64,000 nucleotides of DNA. It comes from Ceratodon purpureus (taxonomy: Eukaryota > Streptophyta > Bryopsida > Pseudoditrichales > Ditrichaceae). The translations under genes and the position numbers were made by a program. The stretch is from the NCBI GenBank assembly GCA_014871385.1, contig CM026433.1:15808970-15872969 (forward strand), in the 5' to 3' direction. Shown here in pieces: positions 38,535 through 48,631 of this stretch. The notes under the pieces were generated by a model. The model saw only the letters and a list, made by a program, of their open reading frames with translations. It ran no database searches and was not told the DNA's origin. The first letter of the stretch is position 1, and each line of letters opens with the position of its first letter.

Positions 38535-38601
38535 CCTATATGATTTTCTTCCTCCGGATTTCTACGGTTGTCACTAACCCAAGTCAGTTTGTAGAAAACG
38601 C

Positions 38602-40167
38602 ATGAATCCGAATTCTGAGCCGGAAGGAGTACGGAGGTCTAGTAGAAAGAAGAAGGGTGATCAGGAGACGGAAACCAGACCATTCGTCACTACTAGAGCA
38701 GAGCTTGTTGAAGACACAGATCAAGAGATAGCCGGGACTTCCGGATCCGGAGGTCAAGGTGGGACAGTACCACCCGGGCCGGTGGCCGGAGGGCCAGTAG
38801 CGGGTCTTCTTATGGCCCGGTCGTTCTCTAGACTGAAGTATCGGAAGTTCAGGGGCGATGGCCGGGAGGACGTGGACGAATGGCTAAGCGAGTTCAACGC
38901 CACGGCTGCCGCCAACCAAGAGGACGAAGCAATCAAGTTACGGTTGTTCCAGGGACTACTCAAGAAGGAGGCACTCCAGTGGTACCAAGAGGAACCGGAC
39001 AACGTGCGAAGAAGTTGGGGTTTGCTATCTGATGCCTTCCGGAGGGCCTTCCGGGAGGTAGGAGGAGAAGCCCGCACATTGGGAAAACTTAGTAAAATCC
39101 GGATGGAGCCGGAAGAGTCAGTCCGCCGGTACGGACAGAGGGTTAGGAGTTTAATTCATAAACTAAGTCCCGGAATTGCAAATAGTATCCAGGTAGAATG
39201 GTACGTCGCTGGGTTACCCGACCGGATGGGGTTCTAAGTAAGGCAGACCCGGCCACAGACTTTACCGGAGGCTATGGAGGCCGCCCAGAACTATGAGAAC
39301 TCCAAGCAGTCCATACGGCAGTACCGTAAGGCAGGGAAGACCTCTAGACGTCTTCGAAAGGTCCGGAGGAACCGGGATTCTAGTTCAGAATCCAGTGGAT
39401 CCAGCTCCGAAGATAGCTCGGAAATCGGAAGTAGCAGCAGTGAGGAGGATCGCTCACGACGGAAGGCGTGAGGTAGCAAGGGCTACCGGAAGGACAAAGA
39501 ACGAACGATAGTCCGAGTAAAGGAGGAATACCCATCGGAGAAACGGATGATCAAAGATCTGGTGAACAGCATTGAAGAACTTAAAGTCCAGATGGCGGAA
39601 GAGAAGAAAGCACGGAAGGCGCTACCCACCGTCCGAAACAACGTGTGGTGCACCAACTGCGGAAAGCCGGGACATTACAACCGGGAATGCCCACACGGAG
39701 CGCCCAAGAGAGTGCAGTTTGTGGATGAAGAGGGGTCAATATTCTTTGCGGAACCTGCTTATGAAGAGGAGGAAGTGGAGATGCTACCGGTTTACCAGGT
39801 AAACCCTGCCTATGGCCGTGGACGGATGATACAGCCAGTTATCAGACCTCGACCCGGAATGGGCTATCCATCCAGTGGACATCCGGCCCCGCCGGCACGA
39901 CCACCTGTCTCCGTGGAACGGCAGTTTGGATGCTGTTATATTTGTGGAGAAGCCGGTCATTATGCTAACAATTGTCCACACCGAGGAGGTCAAGGCGCAC
40001 CGTTGGAACTTCCGTGTCAAAACTGTGGTCAGTACGGCCATAAGTCACCCCAATGCCAACAACCGGTTAGACCTAGGGCTATCTATAAGCAAGTGGAAGA
40101 ACCTCCCTGGGAGCGTACCGGGCTCAACTACGGTCACAAAGACGGGGTAGAGAATCCGCCAAGTTGA
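38602..40167 (+). pseudogene. gag: gag of the gypsy element, interrupted by stop codons
   Basis: ATG at 38,602. The capsid-like Retrotrans_gag domain is at residues ~75-212 (KYRKFRGDGREDVDEWLSEF, ALQWYQEEPDNVRRSW, VRRYGQRVRSLIHKLSP). The frame then meets TAA at 39,235, a Ser/Arg-rich stretch, TGA at 39,469, and a nucleocapsid region with three CCHC zinc knuckles (CTNCGKPGHYNREC, CYICGEAGHYANNC, CQNCGQYGHKSPQC). It ends at TGA at 40,165. All segments are in one frame and continue into pol, which suggests an ancestral single gag-pol frame. Gag packages the RNA genome. With these stops only the capsid part could be made from this copy unless the stops are read through. Confidence 0.85.
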
Positions 40168-43100
40168 CGGTTACCGGTGGAACCACGAGGAGAGACCGGC
40201 GTGGGTATCCATCAGGTCAGTTCGCGTAGTTCCACCCGGAGACAGGATTCAGAAAAGAAGAAGAGGAAGTCCGGTGTTCGGACCAGGTCACAGAGGAAAG
40301 AGAGTAGCCGACCGGAATCTTCAGAAACTTCCGGGGAATCAGAGAAGGAGGTGCCCCCGGAGACGGTCCCGGTTGAAAAAGGGGTCAAGACCCTACCAAC
40401 TATGCCGGACATTGGACCGGAGGTAATTGCTGGGTTACCTCAAGTACAGGAGAGCCGGAAGGTGACATTCAGCGAGATTCCGGAAATTATCCAACCGGAG
40501 GTCCGGGCGAAAGCCGACAGGTACGACATCCTCCAAGATATTCAAGCCCAGCCGGCCAATGTCACCATCGGACAACTGTTACATGATAATCCTAATTATC
40601 AGAAGCAGGTTAAGTCAGGCTTAATCCGGACCCGGAAACGGAAGATTAAGCTGCCTTCCGTCGTAGTTAATTTCGCCGAGATGGAGGATTTCGGGGCTCC
40701 GGAAATAGCTGTGGAGATCGACGGATGTATTATCCAGAAGGTACCGGTAGATGGAGGATCCGGAGTAAATCTACTACTGGAGAGTACGGCCAACGATTTA
40801 GGGTACACTGTCTTTGAGCCTACCAATCAGACCTTACGGATGGCAGACCAGTCTCGAGTAGTACCAGTGGGAAAACTGTCGGCAGTACCTACAAAGATTT
40901 CCGGACTCACTTACCCGCTCAACTATTTGGTTATCCGAGTGGAGGAAGGAAATCCGTTTCCACTGTTACTCGGGCGACCGTGGCTATATCTAGCCGGAGT
41001 CAAGGTAAATTGGGCGAAGAAGGCTTTTACTTTCGGAGATCCGGCTGTTTTGCTATCATGGAAACCGGAGCTCCATCTGGGGGAAACAAGTGAGACGGAT
41101 GGTTACACTTCCGATTGGACAGGGTCAGAAAACTCGGATTCCCTGCAGTCGTATCATGTTCAAGAGTTCCGGGAGGTATCAGAAGAAGATCTGGGATTCC
41201 GTAACCCGGTACCGGAACAGAAGCCGGATGGAACCGAAGTACCGAACCGACCACCGGAAGGCAGGAAGGACGATGACAGGGCCTTAGGAGAAGCAAGCGT
41301 TCCATTGACCTCCGAATGGATAAGAGGACAGTTCGCAGACGGGGTAATCAAAACAGGGATATCCGGGTCAAGGACCAGTGACTTACCATGGTCAGCCCTT
41401 CCGGGGTCCGTAGGAACGGATGCTACCGAACCGGTCAAGAATGTGGTAGCACCGGAGGATTACGAAGCAGTGAAGACGGAAGCCGGTAGGACTTTCTATT
41501 TGGGAAAGGGACTGACGGACCGGGAGCGGGCACACTATTTGGAACTGCTTACGGAATACGATGACGTCTTCGCCTGGCTCCCATCGGATCTGGTGGGTAT
41601 ACCGCCGGAACTGGGCGAACACCACATCGACCTAATGGAGGGAGCGGTTCCGGTTCGCCAAAGGCAGTACCGGCTCAACCCAAAGTACTCCATGATGGTG
41701 AAGGAGGAACTAGATAAACTGCTGGAAGCCGGTTTTATTTATCCAGTGAATAACTCCGAGTGGGTGTCACCGATTGTGGTAGTACCAAAGAAAACGGGTC
41801 CGGATGGTAAAGTCAAAATCCGGGTATGTCAGGACTTCCGGAAGCTGAATGCAGCCACGAAAAAGGATCATTTCCCTTTACCCTTCATCGACATGGTGCT
41901 CGATCACGTGGCCGGTCAGGAATGCTTCAGTTTTCTAGATGGGTTTTCCGGATACAATCAGGTGTCCATCCGGAAGGAGGACCAACTGAAAACTACTTTT
42001 ACCACCGATTGGGGAACCTACGCTTTCAACCGGATGCCTTTCGGATTGTGCAATGCTCCCGGAACTTTTCAACGGTTGATGATGGACATATTTCAGGATT
42101 TCTTAAAACATTTCCCGGAGGTTTTCATTGACGACCTCGCGGTGTTCAGCCGGTGGATGGAACATCTGGACTATCTCCGGAAGACGTTCCAGCGATGCCG
42201 GGAGACTAAACTCAAGCTCCATCCGGGCAAGTGTTTTTTTGGTATGTTAGCCGGACTATTGCTCGGACACATAGTCAGCCGGAAGGGAATAGCAGTGGAT
42301 GTAGCAAAAGTGATAGTCATGTTGGCCCTCCTTGCTCCCACCAACCTCCGGGAACTCAGAGGATTTCTGGGGTGTGTGGGATACTACCGGAGGTTCATTG
42401 AGAACTATGCCCGGTTGACAATGCCACTGACGGAGCTGCTCAAGAAGGAAGAAGAGTACCTCTGGACGGAAATCCGTCAACAGGCCTTTGAAGAATTGAA
42501 GAGACGGTTGGTCACAGCCCCTATACTAGCACCACCGGACTGGTCGAAATCTTTCCATGTCACTTTGGATGCCTCCGGTTGGTGTGTGGGAGCTATTCTA
42601 TGGCAATTGGATGACGAGGGCGGGGAACGATCCATCTATTATGCCAGCCGGCAGATGAATCCGGCCGAGAAGAATTACACGACAACCGAACGGGAGGCTC
42701 TAGCCGTCATTTATGCGTGCAAGAAGTTTCGTCATTACCTATTGGGGTACAAAGTCATCTTCCATACGGATCATGACTCGCTGAAGTATCTAGTCAACAA
42801 ACCGGATCTGTCCGGAAGGTTGGCCCGGTGGATATTACTTCTTCAGGAGTTCAACTACGAAGTTATTGTCAAATCCGGGAAGTCTAACCTCAATGCGGAT
42901 TACTTGTCGCGACAACGGGGAAAAGAGAGCAAGGAGGAGATATCTTCAGAGTTTCCGGATGAATTTCCGGAAGAATACCCGGTTGGTACCAGTATACAGG
43001 ATATACCGGACCCCCGCGACCTTCCGGTCGTAGGAGAGACGTCTTCCGTCTATCGAATTCAGGAGGACGAAGGGGAGGACCAGGATCTTCAGCGGATTAA

Positions 43101-44361
43101 GAACTATCTCCAGACTCAGAGGTATCCGGAAGGCCTGAGTAGGGAGGAGAAAAGTGTGTTTCAGCACCGGGTGGCACCTTACTTTCTGGTCGGAGAATTG
43201 CTTTTCAAGCTAGGGGCGGATGAAAAACTCCGACGCTGCCTAGAACCCATCTATCGCCGGAAGGTCATCCGGGCTCTGCACGATGGACCGGCCGGAGGAC
43301 ACTATGCATCCGTCATCACCGTACAGAAGATCCGCGAGGCCGGATACTGGTGGCCACACCTTCACCGAGATGTTCATCAATTTATAAAAGAATGCGACCC
43401 CTGCCAACGGATAGGAGCTCCGGCCGTCCGGCATCACTGGCCGTTAACTCCCATTGTTCCACTAGCACCGTTTGAAAAATGGGGAGTGGATTTTATTGGG
43501 CCAATTCAACCGTTAGGCACTCAGAGGCACCGGTACATCATTTTGGCGACGGACTACGTCACAAAGTGGGTAGAAGCCAGGGCCACCCGGAAGAATGATG
43601 CCGAGACATCCGCCCAGTTCATATTCGAAAGGATAATGATGCGATTTGGCCATCCGTTGGAGATAGTGAGCGACCGGGGAACACATTTCCTGAACGAAGT
43701 GGTGACCGGTCTGACCAACCAGTACGAGGTCAAACACCGGAAGACCACACCGTACAATCCTAAGGCAAACGGATTGACGGAACGTGCCAACGGAATAATT
43801 TGTAAGATTCTGACCAAGGTGGTGACCTCACATAAGACGGACTGGGACCGGAAACTGACATCAGCGGTCTATGCGTACAACACGGCGCACAAGAGTACGA
43901 CCGGACGGACTCCGTATTATCTGGTATACGGACAGGAGGTACTTCAGTCCATCGAGACGGAAGTAGAGACGTTGAGGGTACTCGCAGCCAACCACGGAGA
44001 TAAAACGGATGCTCTCGACGACCGTCTACAGGTCATCGACCGGATGGAGGAAGACCGGATGGAGGCATTGGAACGGACAAAGGAGGTCCAAGCAAAAAGG
44101 AAGGAAGTGTATGACAAGCGAATCACAACGGATAAAGGAATCGAAGAAGGAGGATTGGTTCTAGTCTATGACAGCCGGTACAAGAATTTTCCGGGTAAGT
44201 TACATACTCGCTCGATCGGACCGTTCCGGGTTGATAAGATTTATTCCAATGGGTCATTACAACTTTCAGATCTAGAAGGATATCCAATGGACACTAGGGT
44301 GAATGGATCCCGGGTCAAACTGTACAGACCGGATGACGTTCGCGAGGACGCTCACGGGTGA
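40168..44361 (+). CDS. pol: pol polyprotein: protease, reverse transcriptase, RNase H, integrase
   Basis: Open for about 1,397 codons in the gag frame, with no obvious ATG at the beginning, so it was probably made as a Gag-Pol fusion. The protease active site is VDGGSGVN (Asp at about 40,750). Reverse transcriptase has RVCQDFRKLN, LDGFSGYNQV and the catalytic FIDD (Asp pair at 42,130-42,135). RNase H has DASGWCVGAILW, TTEREALAV and HTDHDSL. Integrase has an HHCC-like zinc region (GGHY...HRDVHQFIKECDPCQ) and the DD35E triad: Asp 43,489 (WGVDFIG), Asp 43,672 (SDRGTHF), Glu 43,780 (TERANG). The C-terminus lacks a chromodomain. All catalytic residues are present, so the enzymes look intact even though the upstream gag is broken. 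Confidence 0.93.
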   Translation, partial: RLPVEPRGETGVGIHQVSSRSSTRRQDSEKKKRKSGVRTRSQRKESSRPESSETSGESEKEVPPETVPVEKGVKTLPTMPDIGPEVIAGLPQVQESRKVTFSEIPEIIQPEVRAKADRYDILQDIQAQPANVTIGQLLHDNPNYQKQVKSGLIRTRKRKIKLPSVVVNFAEMEDFGAPEIAVEIDGCIIQKVPVDGGSGVNLLLESTANDLGYTVFEPTNQTLRMADQSRVVPVGKLSAVPTKISGLTYPLNYLVIRVEEGNPFPLLLGRPWLYLAGVKVNWAKKAFTFGDPAVLLSWKPELHLGETSETDGYTSDWTGSENSDSLQSYHVQEFREVSEEDLGFRNPVPEQKPDGTEVPNRPPEGRKDDDRALGEASVPLTSEWIRGQFADGVIKTGISGSRTSDLPWSALPGSVGTDATEPVKNVVAPEDYEAVKTEAGRTFYLGKGLTDRERAHYLELLTEYDDVFAWLPSDLVGIPPELGEHHIDLMEGAVPVRQRQYRLNPKYSMMVKEELDKLLEAGFIYPVNNSEWVSPIVVVPKKTGPDGKVKIRVCQDFRKLNAATKKDHFPLPFIDMVLDHVAGQECFSFLDGFSGYNQVSIRKEDQLKTTFTTDWGTYAFNRMPFGLCNAPGTFQRLMMDIFQDFLKHFPEVFIDDLAVFSRWMEHLDYLRKTFQRCRETKLKLHPGKCFFGMLAGLLLGHIVSRKGIAVDVAKVIVMLALLAPTNLRELRGFLGCVGYYRRFIENYARLTMPLTELLKKEEEYLWTEIRQQAFEELKRRLVTAPILAPPDWSKSFHVTLDASGWCVGAILWQLDDEGGERSIYYASRQMNPAEKNYTTTEREALAVIYACKKFRHYLLGYKVIFHTDHDSLKYLVNKPDLSGRLARWILLLQEFNYEVIVKSGKSNLNADYLSRQRGKESKEEISSEFPDEFPEEYPVGTSIQDIPDPRDLPVVGETSSVYRIQEDEGEDQDLQRIKNYLQTQRYPEGLSREEKSVFQHRVAPYFLVGELLFKLGADEKLRRCLEPIYRRKVIRALHDGPAGGHYASVITVQKIREAGYWWPHLHRDVHQFIKECDPCQRIGAPAVRHHWPLTPIVPLAPFEKWGVDFIGPIQPLGTQRHRYIILATDYVTKWVEARATRKNDAETSAQFIFERIMMRFGHPLEIVSDRGTHFLNEVVTGLTNQYEVKHRKTTPYNPKANGLTERANGIICKILTKVVTSHKTDWDRKLTSAVYAYNTAHKSTTGRTPYYLVYGQEVLQSIETEVETLRVLAANHGDKTDALDDRLQVIDRMEEDRMEALERTKEVQAKRKEVYDKRITTDKGIEEGGLVLVYDSRYKNFPGKLHTRSIGPFRVDKIYSNGSLQLSDLEGYPMDTRVNGSRVKLYRPDDVREDAHG

Positions 44362-44369
44362 AAAAGGGG
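44360..44369 (+). other. Polypurine tract
   Basis: GAAAAAGGGG lies three bases before the 3' LTR. It is the usual primer for plus-strand DNA synthesis. Confidence 0.8.
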
Positions 44370-44752
44370 TAATGTGGAAAGTGATTTCCACGGTTGACAC
44401 ACCGGAATACTAATTCCGGTAGGAAAATGATAAAAATTTAAAAATTTTATGTTAGAAATACGGAAGTACTAAGCCTATAAGTGAAACAACCGGTTAAAGA
44501 CGGTTGGTCGAATAAATAAGAGACCGGAAGGTCATCCGGGTGAGATCCGGTCGTCTGCGGTGGAGGAGAGAGGGGTACAGTCCGTATGACAGAACCCTGA
44601 CCCGGCAGACTTAAGGATAACCACCAAACGGTACAACGCACACGGGGATAATGGCTGCAACCATTAAAACGCCGCCGGTCGCGACCGTCCAATGATGAAG
44701 GGCTACGACCGTCCGTCATGATGAGCTACGAACGGGTGGGCGCGAGGGCAGG

Positions 44753-44759
44753 TATAAAA
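44753..44759 (+). promoter_or_regulatory. TATA box of the 3' LTR
   Basis: TATAAAA in the same context as in the 5' LTR. A transcript started here would carry the second copy of the LTR ORF and could read into host sequence beyond 47,886. Confidence 0.65.
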
Positions 44760-44961
44760 GGAGGAAGAACCGCCATGCTCCTCCTTTCTCTTTGTCATTT
44801 TGTGGCACGACGGGTCCTTGCGTTCTAAGGCGGAGGGCGCAGTTAGGGTTAGACGGTAGGAGAGAGACGGTGAGACGGAAGTGTTTCCGTTAGGCGAGAG
44901 ATTGTGGTGAGGATCGTGCGTGCAGGTGTTACCGGAGTGACGAAGGGGAGGACTTAGCAGG

Positions 44962-46827
44962 ATGGGTAGGAAAGGGAAGGAACCGGCGGCGGAAGGACAG
45001 TCGTTCAGGGTACAACGGGTAATGCCGTTGATGCCGGCAGACGAGAGGGAGAGGGAGCTCCTCCGGACCGCCTTAGAATCTATGAGTTGTGAGGTCCTAC
45101 TGGACAAGGCATGGGGTTGGAAGCATGCCCTTCCGGCCCAGGAGATCTTCGTCAAGAATCCCGAGAATCGAGGAACCATCCGGGGAGAGCCGGATAAGTG
45201 GACGGCACAACTCTGGAGGGAGACGTATGGTTTCAAGAACTCTGGAGAGGTCTCGACACCGGAGACCCGGGACTTTGTACACCGGTATCTCAAGGGGTCC
45301 GGAGACCCAAGAGAAGGATGGGAGCTGGATGACATCGTGAATCCGGAGGCCCGGAAAGTAGTAGGGTTTATGAACCCTATTTTCCATCCGGAAAAGCCCA
45401 AACGGATCACCATCAAATGGGCGTCCGTTTTCATTGGGGCCATGATCGGTGAATTCACGGTAGACTGGGGTGTCATGATGAAGACGATAATCGACCGGCA
45501 GGTAGCCAATCTCCGGAAGACCAAGAAGCAGGCCACCTGCCTTCCGTCTTTCCTCATTCACCTCTACCGTACTAAGGGGCTGTTGAGTACTGAGGAGGTC
45601 CGGGAGTACGATGAGCTCTTAAGCTATCAGCAGTTCGCTGAGCCGGAAGAAGTGTCCGATCAGGACGACGATGATGATGTTATCGAGGTCTCCCCCACGC
45701 CGGCTAAGAGACCCCGTCCCAGCCTGGAAAAGGGACAGCCATCCGGATCACCTCGGACTCCCATACCGGCCAAGCGAACCCTGAACACGGAGATCCAACA
45801 GCCCACCGGACCACCGGAGCACACCGGAGATCCGTACCAGGACTTAGTTAACCTATCGGAGCAAGCGACGACGTATGCCCGGTTCTTACAGTCGACTAGG
45901 CAGGCGGAGGGCCGGTTGGCTAGGGAAGTAATGATCCTTACGGGTTCGGACCGGTTGGAGGATTGCCTGAGTATTCTTCGCAAGCACCGGGACTTGGCCA
46001 GTCTCCAAGACAAGCACATGGACCGGCTAGCGAAGTACCGGGAGACGAATCGGAAGCTCGAGCAGGAGGTGCTTGATGCCCGGAAAGATTTCAATGACGC
46101 CCGTGACCGGGCAGTCGAGGCCATCCGGTCGGTCGCCGAGATCAAAGCCACTTTAGCTCTTCCGGTGGATGTGGGAAATCAGTGCGCCGTTTACCAAGCC
46201 TTCTTGACCCGTCAACCGGATCCGACTATGAAGAATATCATAAAGTTCATGCACGACCGGACGCAGGTGATGAAGGACACTTGGATGCAGATGAAGAACC
46301 TGGTGGAGATCCTCGGTTACGCAGAGGCCGGTCCGTCATCAGGGCCACCGGCAGATCAAGAGGAGCCCAGACCACCGTCCCCAACCAGGGAACCGGCACC
46401 GGTCCCCCCTCCAGCCTCTCCGATACGGTCGGCCATCCGGCCAGCCCAACAGGAGGTAGGACACCCGCTGGAGGATCCTATCCCGGATACCTTGAGCAGT
46501 CTGCACACTCTACCCGCTTTGGATGGAGTCGAGACTGTTAACCCCGGAAACATTCCTTTGGAACCGGACCAGAGACCACCACCGGTAGATTTTATGCCGG
46601 TACAGGGATCTCCGGAAACGCTCCAGGTGGATCTTAGCGCAGTTCCGGTGGCGGCACGATCTCCATCCCCGGCGGTTCAAGCAGAACGATCCCGGAAGTC
46701 CAGTGAACCGTCGGCGTCTGAGGCTCCGGAAGAAGGCCCCTCGTTGAAGAAACTGAAGCGGGTACAGAAGAAGGAACGGTTGGACGGAACCCGGCACAGT
46801 CCCCGGCTCGATAAGCACAAGGAGTAG
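44962..46827 (+). CDS. 621-aa protein encoded inside the 3' LTR (second copy)
   Basis: Residue-for-residue identical to the 5' LTR protein, and also preceded by its own TATA box. Unlike the first copy, it is not upstream of gag-pol, so it could be expressed as a stand-alone gene. It would also survive as an isolated gene if the element recombined to a solo LTR. Confidence 0.85.
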   Translation: MGRKGKEPAAEGQSFRVQRVMPLMPADERERELLRTALESMSCEVLLDKAWGWKHALPAQEIFVKNPENRGTIRGEPDKWTAQLWRETYGFKNSGEVSTPETRDFVHRYLKGSGDPREGWELDDIVNPEARKVVGFMNPIFHPEKPKRITIKWASVFIGAMIGEFTVDWGVMMKTIIDRQVANLRKTKKQATCLPSFLIHLYRTKGLLSTEEVREYDELLSYQQFAEPEEVSDQDDDDDVIEVSPTPAKRPRPSLEKGQPSGSPRTPIPAKRTLNTEIQQPTGPPEHTGDPYQDLVNLSEQATTYARFLQSTRQAEGRLAREVMILTGSDRLEDCLSILRKHRDLASLQDKHMDRLAKYRETNRKLEQEVLDARKDFNDARDRAVEAIRSVAEIKATLALPVDVGNQCAVYQAFLTRQPDPTMKNIIKFMHDRTQVMKDTWMQMKNLVEILGYAEAGPSSGPPADQEEPRPPSPTREPAPVPPPASPIRSAIRPAQQEVGHPLEDPIPDTLSSLHTLPALDGVETVNPGNIPLEPDQRPPPVDFMPVQGSPETLQVDLSAVPVAARSPSPAVQAERSRKSSEPSASEAPEEGPSLKKLKRVQKKERLDGTRHSPRLDKHKE

Positions 46828-47886
46828 GGTTTAGGATAAGGACCGGATAAAATGGCAGCGACTAACGATGGGGCTCCAGTGCACCCGGCTGCCAATCCGG
46901 ATAGATAGCGGCAGTAACTAGGAATAGAAGGCGGCCACCGGTCCGGGATTCTCGGATCCAAGATCCGGAATTTCTGGATCTCGGTGGGCCACTTGGTCGC
47001 TTTAGGAACCGATAGGTTTTAGTATTTAAGTTAGACGTTTTCCCAAGGCCGGGGCCTTGTTTTTGTACGCCGTTTTGTTGTTGCAATTGAGAATATACTT
47101 TTGGATTTGTTGTGTCAACCGGCTGCTGACGGGTCCGTTGCCGTATGGTTTGTGGTACTATTGTCTTCAGTAGTGTTCTGGAGGAGTGTTGAATAGTAGG
47201 AAGGACTGGAGAGCGCCCGGAGAGACTGGGGAGGTGTCAAGCGTCGAGTGTTGACGGTTCCCAGTCCCGGAAGGAGTCCGTAGGGAAGGAGGGACGTATT
47301 GCAGCAGGGCTGGTAGTCTCAAGGACACGGAGAGCCGTGTGTACACCGGGATCCGGAAACGGACCGGTCGCTTCCTGTAGATGGGATAAAAGCCGGATGT
47401 CCTACTGCGAACCAATCCGGAAGGGAGATAGTATCGTAGAATACCGTGCAGCCGTAAGGTGATGTCATTGTAGTATGATTTCCGTATCCGTAACCGGCAC
47501 TGAGTAGTTATCCGGACCGGTCCCTAGCCGTACGGAAAGATTATTACTCCACTTCTCGGGTGGTAGATAGGAACAGTGGGGTGTCCAGCCACTTAAAGTC
47601 ACGGGACGGTGGAGAATCCAGCCACTTGAAAGGATAGACGGATCAGTGGGAACCGGCCACTAGTCTAAAAAGCCGGAAAATAGGAACGAGGCAAAAACTA
47701 CCGGATTTGTCTAACCGTCTGTAAGACGGAGTACGGTCGGACACTGATAGTGATTTTCGTTAAAAATCTAAAAGGAAGAAAACTATAGGTCTTCGTGGGA
47801 ACGAACACGGAGTGGTCCACTTTGGACGGTGTTTTAGTGTCAATTAAGTGCCTTCCGGAGGAATACTGATACCACGTCGTGCTACA

Positions 47887-47891
47887 AGGCG
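47887..47891. repeat. Target site duplication, right copy
   Basis: AGGCG, matching 34,989-34,993. Confidence 0.95.
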
Positions 47892-48628
47892 GAATGAAAA
47901 AGCAATCAAGCATAACCTCCTTCAAGAGCGGCACTGACGCAGCCGGAGGGGGAAGACTGGCGAACGTCCTCGAGGACACAGGTGGTGATCATCCTAGCTA
48001 CGTAGAAGGAAACACTGCCGTTAGTCTCAAACAACACGTGGTACTGTCTTCCCGTAGTTCCGGACACTTGGGACTCGATGCCTTTACGAATGAAGAGGAA
48101 ACAGCAAGTGAAATAAGCATCTCCAAGGAATCGGAGGACGTCTGTGATTGTGTGTTTCACAACCCTCCCCCTCTGAAGTACAATGTGAAACATCAAATGG
48201 CAATTCTGGGAGAAGCTCTCATATCCGTGATCAATGAAATAGGCGAAGGAGTTGCGCAAAGCCGCGGTGTAGGCAACGCAATTAACTTTGCCACATCAGG
48301 TTTAGGTGGAGTGTCACGCAATGCAGCCGGGTACAATCTTTACACTCCACTGCAGAAGTGGGAGTACAAGAACGGCTTACCAGTGTACGGCGTCAGCGAT
48401 GTTCTGGGGTGGGCGCTCGATGTGGAACTGGCAGGGAACGATGACAATGAAGACCACAAAGCGAAGAAAATGAAGATGAACGAGCCTCCCAAATATGCAG
48501 GTTCCACATGTCGAATCATGTTGAATTCTGCAGAGGAGCAGGACACGCCGGCAGAGAACAAGAACAATGCAGAGGCAAAAGAGGAAATGGATGCGTACAC
48601 GAAGAGCAAAGGGAAGAAGAAGATGTGA
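47887..48628 (+). pseudogene. 3' part of the interrupted host gene
   Basis: With one copy of AGGCG counted, the codon phase left at 34,993 continues directly into GGA ATG AAA AAG (47,891 onward) and stays open to the TGA at 48,626-48,628, about 245 codons. The protein is not recognised. It has MKKQSSITSFKSGTDAAGGG near its start, an acidic region, then a more structured-looking block with hydrophobic helices (HQMAILGEALISVINEIGEG and YNLYTPLQKWEYKNGLPVYG) and a lysine-rich end (KSKGKKKM). An internal ATG at 47,894 could start a shortened protein from a 3' LTR transcript. The C-terminal half is therefore potentially still expressible. Confidence 0.7.
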
Positions 48629-48631
48629 GCC

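Larger units (their letters stand above)
34994..47886 (+). mobile_element. Complete Ty3/gypsy LTR retrotransposon, Athila/Tat-like, 12.9 kb
   Basis: The order is 5' LTR, primer-binding site, gag, pol, polypurine tract, 3' LTR, with a perfect AGGCG target duplication. LTR ends are TGTAG...CTACA (5' copy) and TGTGG...CTACA (3' copy). Domain order PR-RT-RH-INT places it in Ty3/gypsy. No chromodomain follows the integrase, and the C-terminus has the GPFRV...VNGSRVKLYRP motif. With a tRNA-Asp-type primer site, these features point to the Athila/Tat branch. No envelope-like ORF is seen. The LTRs are almost identical (only two differences noticed), so insertion is recent. Two peculiarities stand out: a 621-codon ORF inside each LTR, and three stops inside the gag frame. 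The whole element is strikingly rich in CCGG. Confidence 0.95.
44373..47886 (+). repeat. 3' LTR (3,514 bp)
   Basis: Begins TGTGGAAAGTGATTTCC, ends GTGCTACA, and is the same length as the 5' LTR. Its downstream edge abuts the AGGCG duplication and the rest of the host exon. Its own promoter points into that exon. Confidence 0.95.

Noticed and set aside
40177-44361. Independent start of pol at a GTG codon
   Set aside because: The frame is continuous with gag and lacks an ATG; expression as a Gag-Pol fusion is more likely than a non-ATG start.
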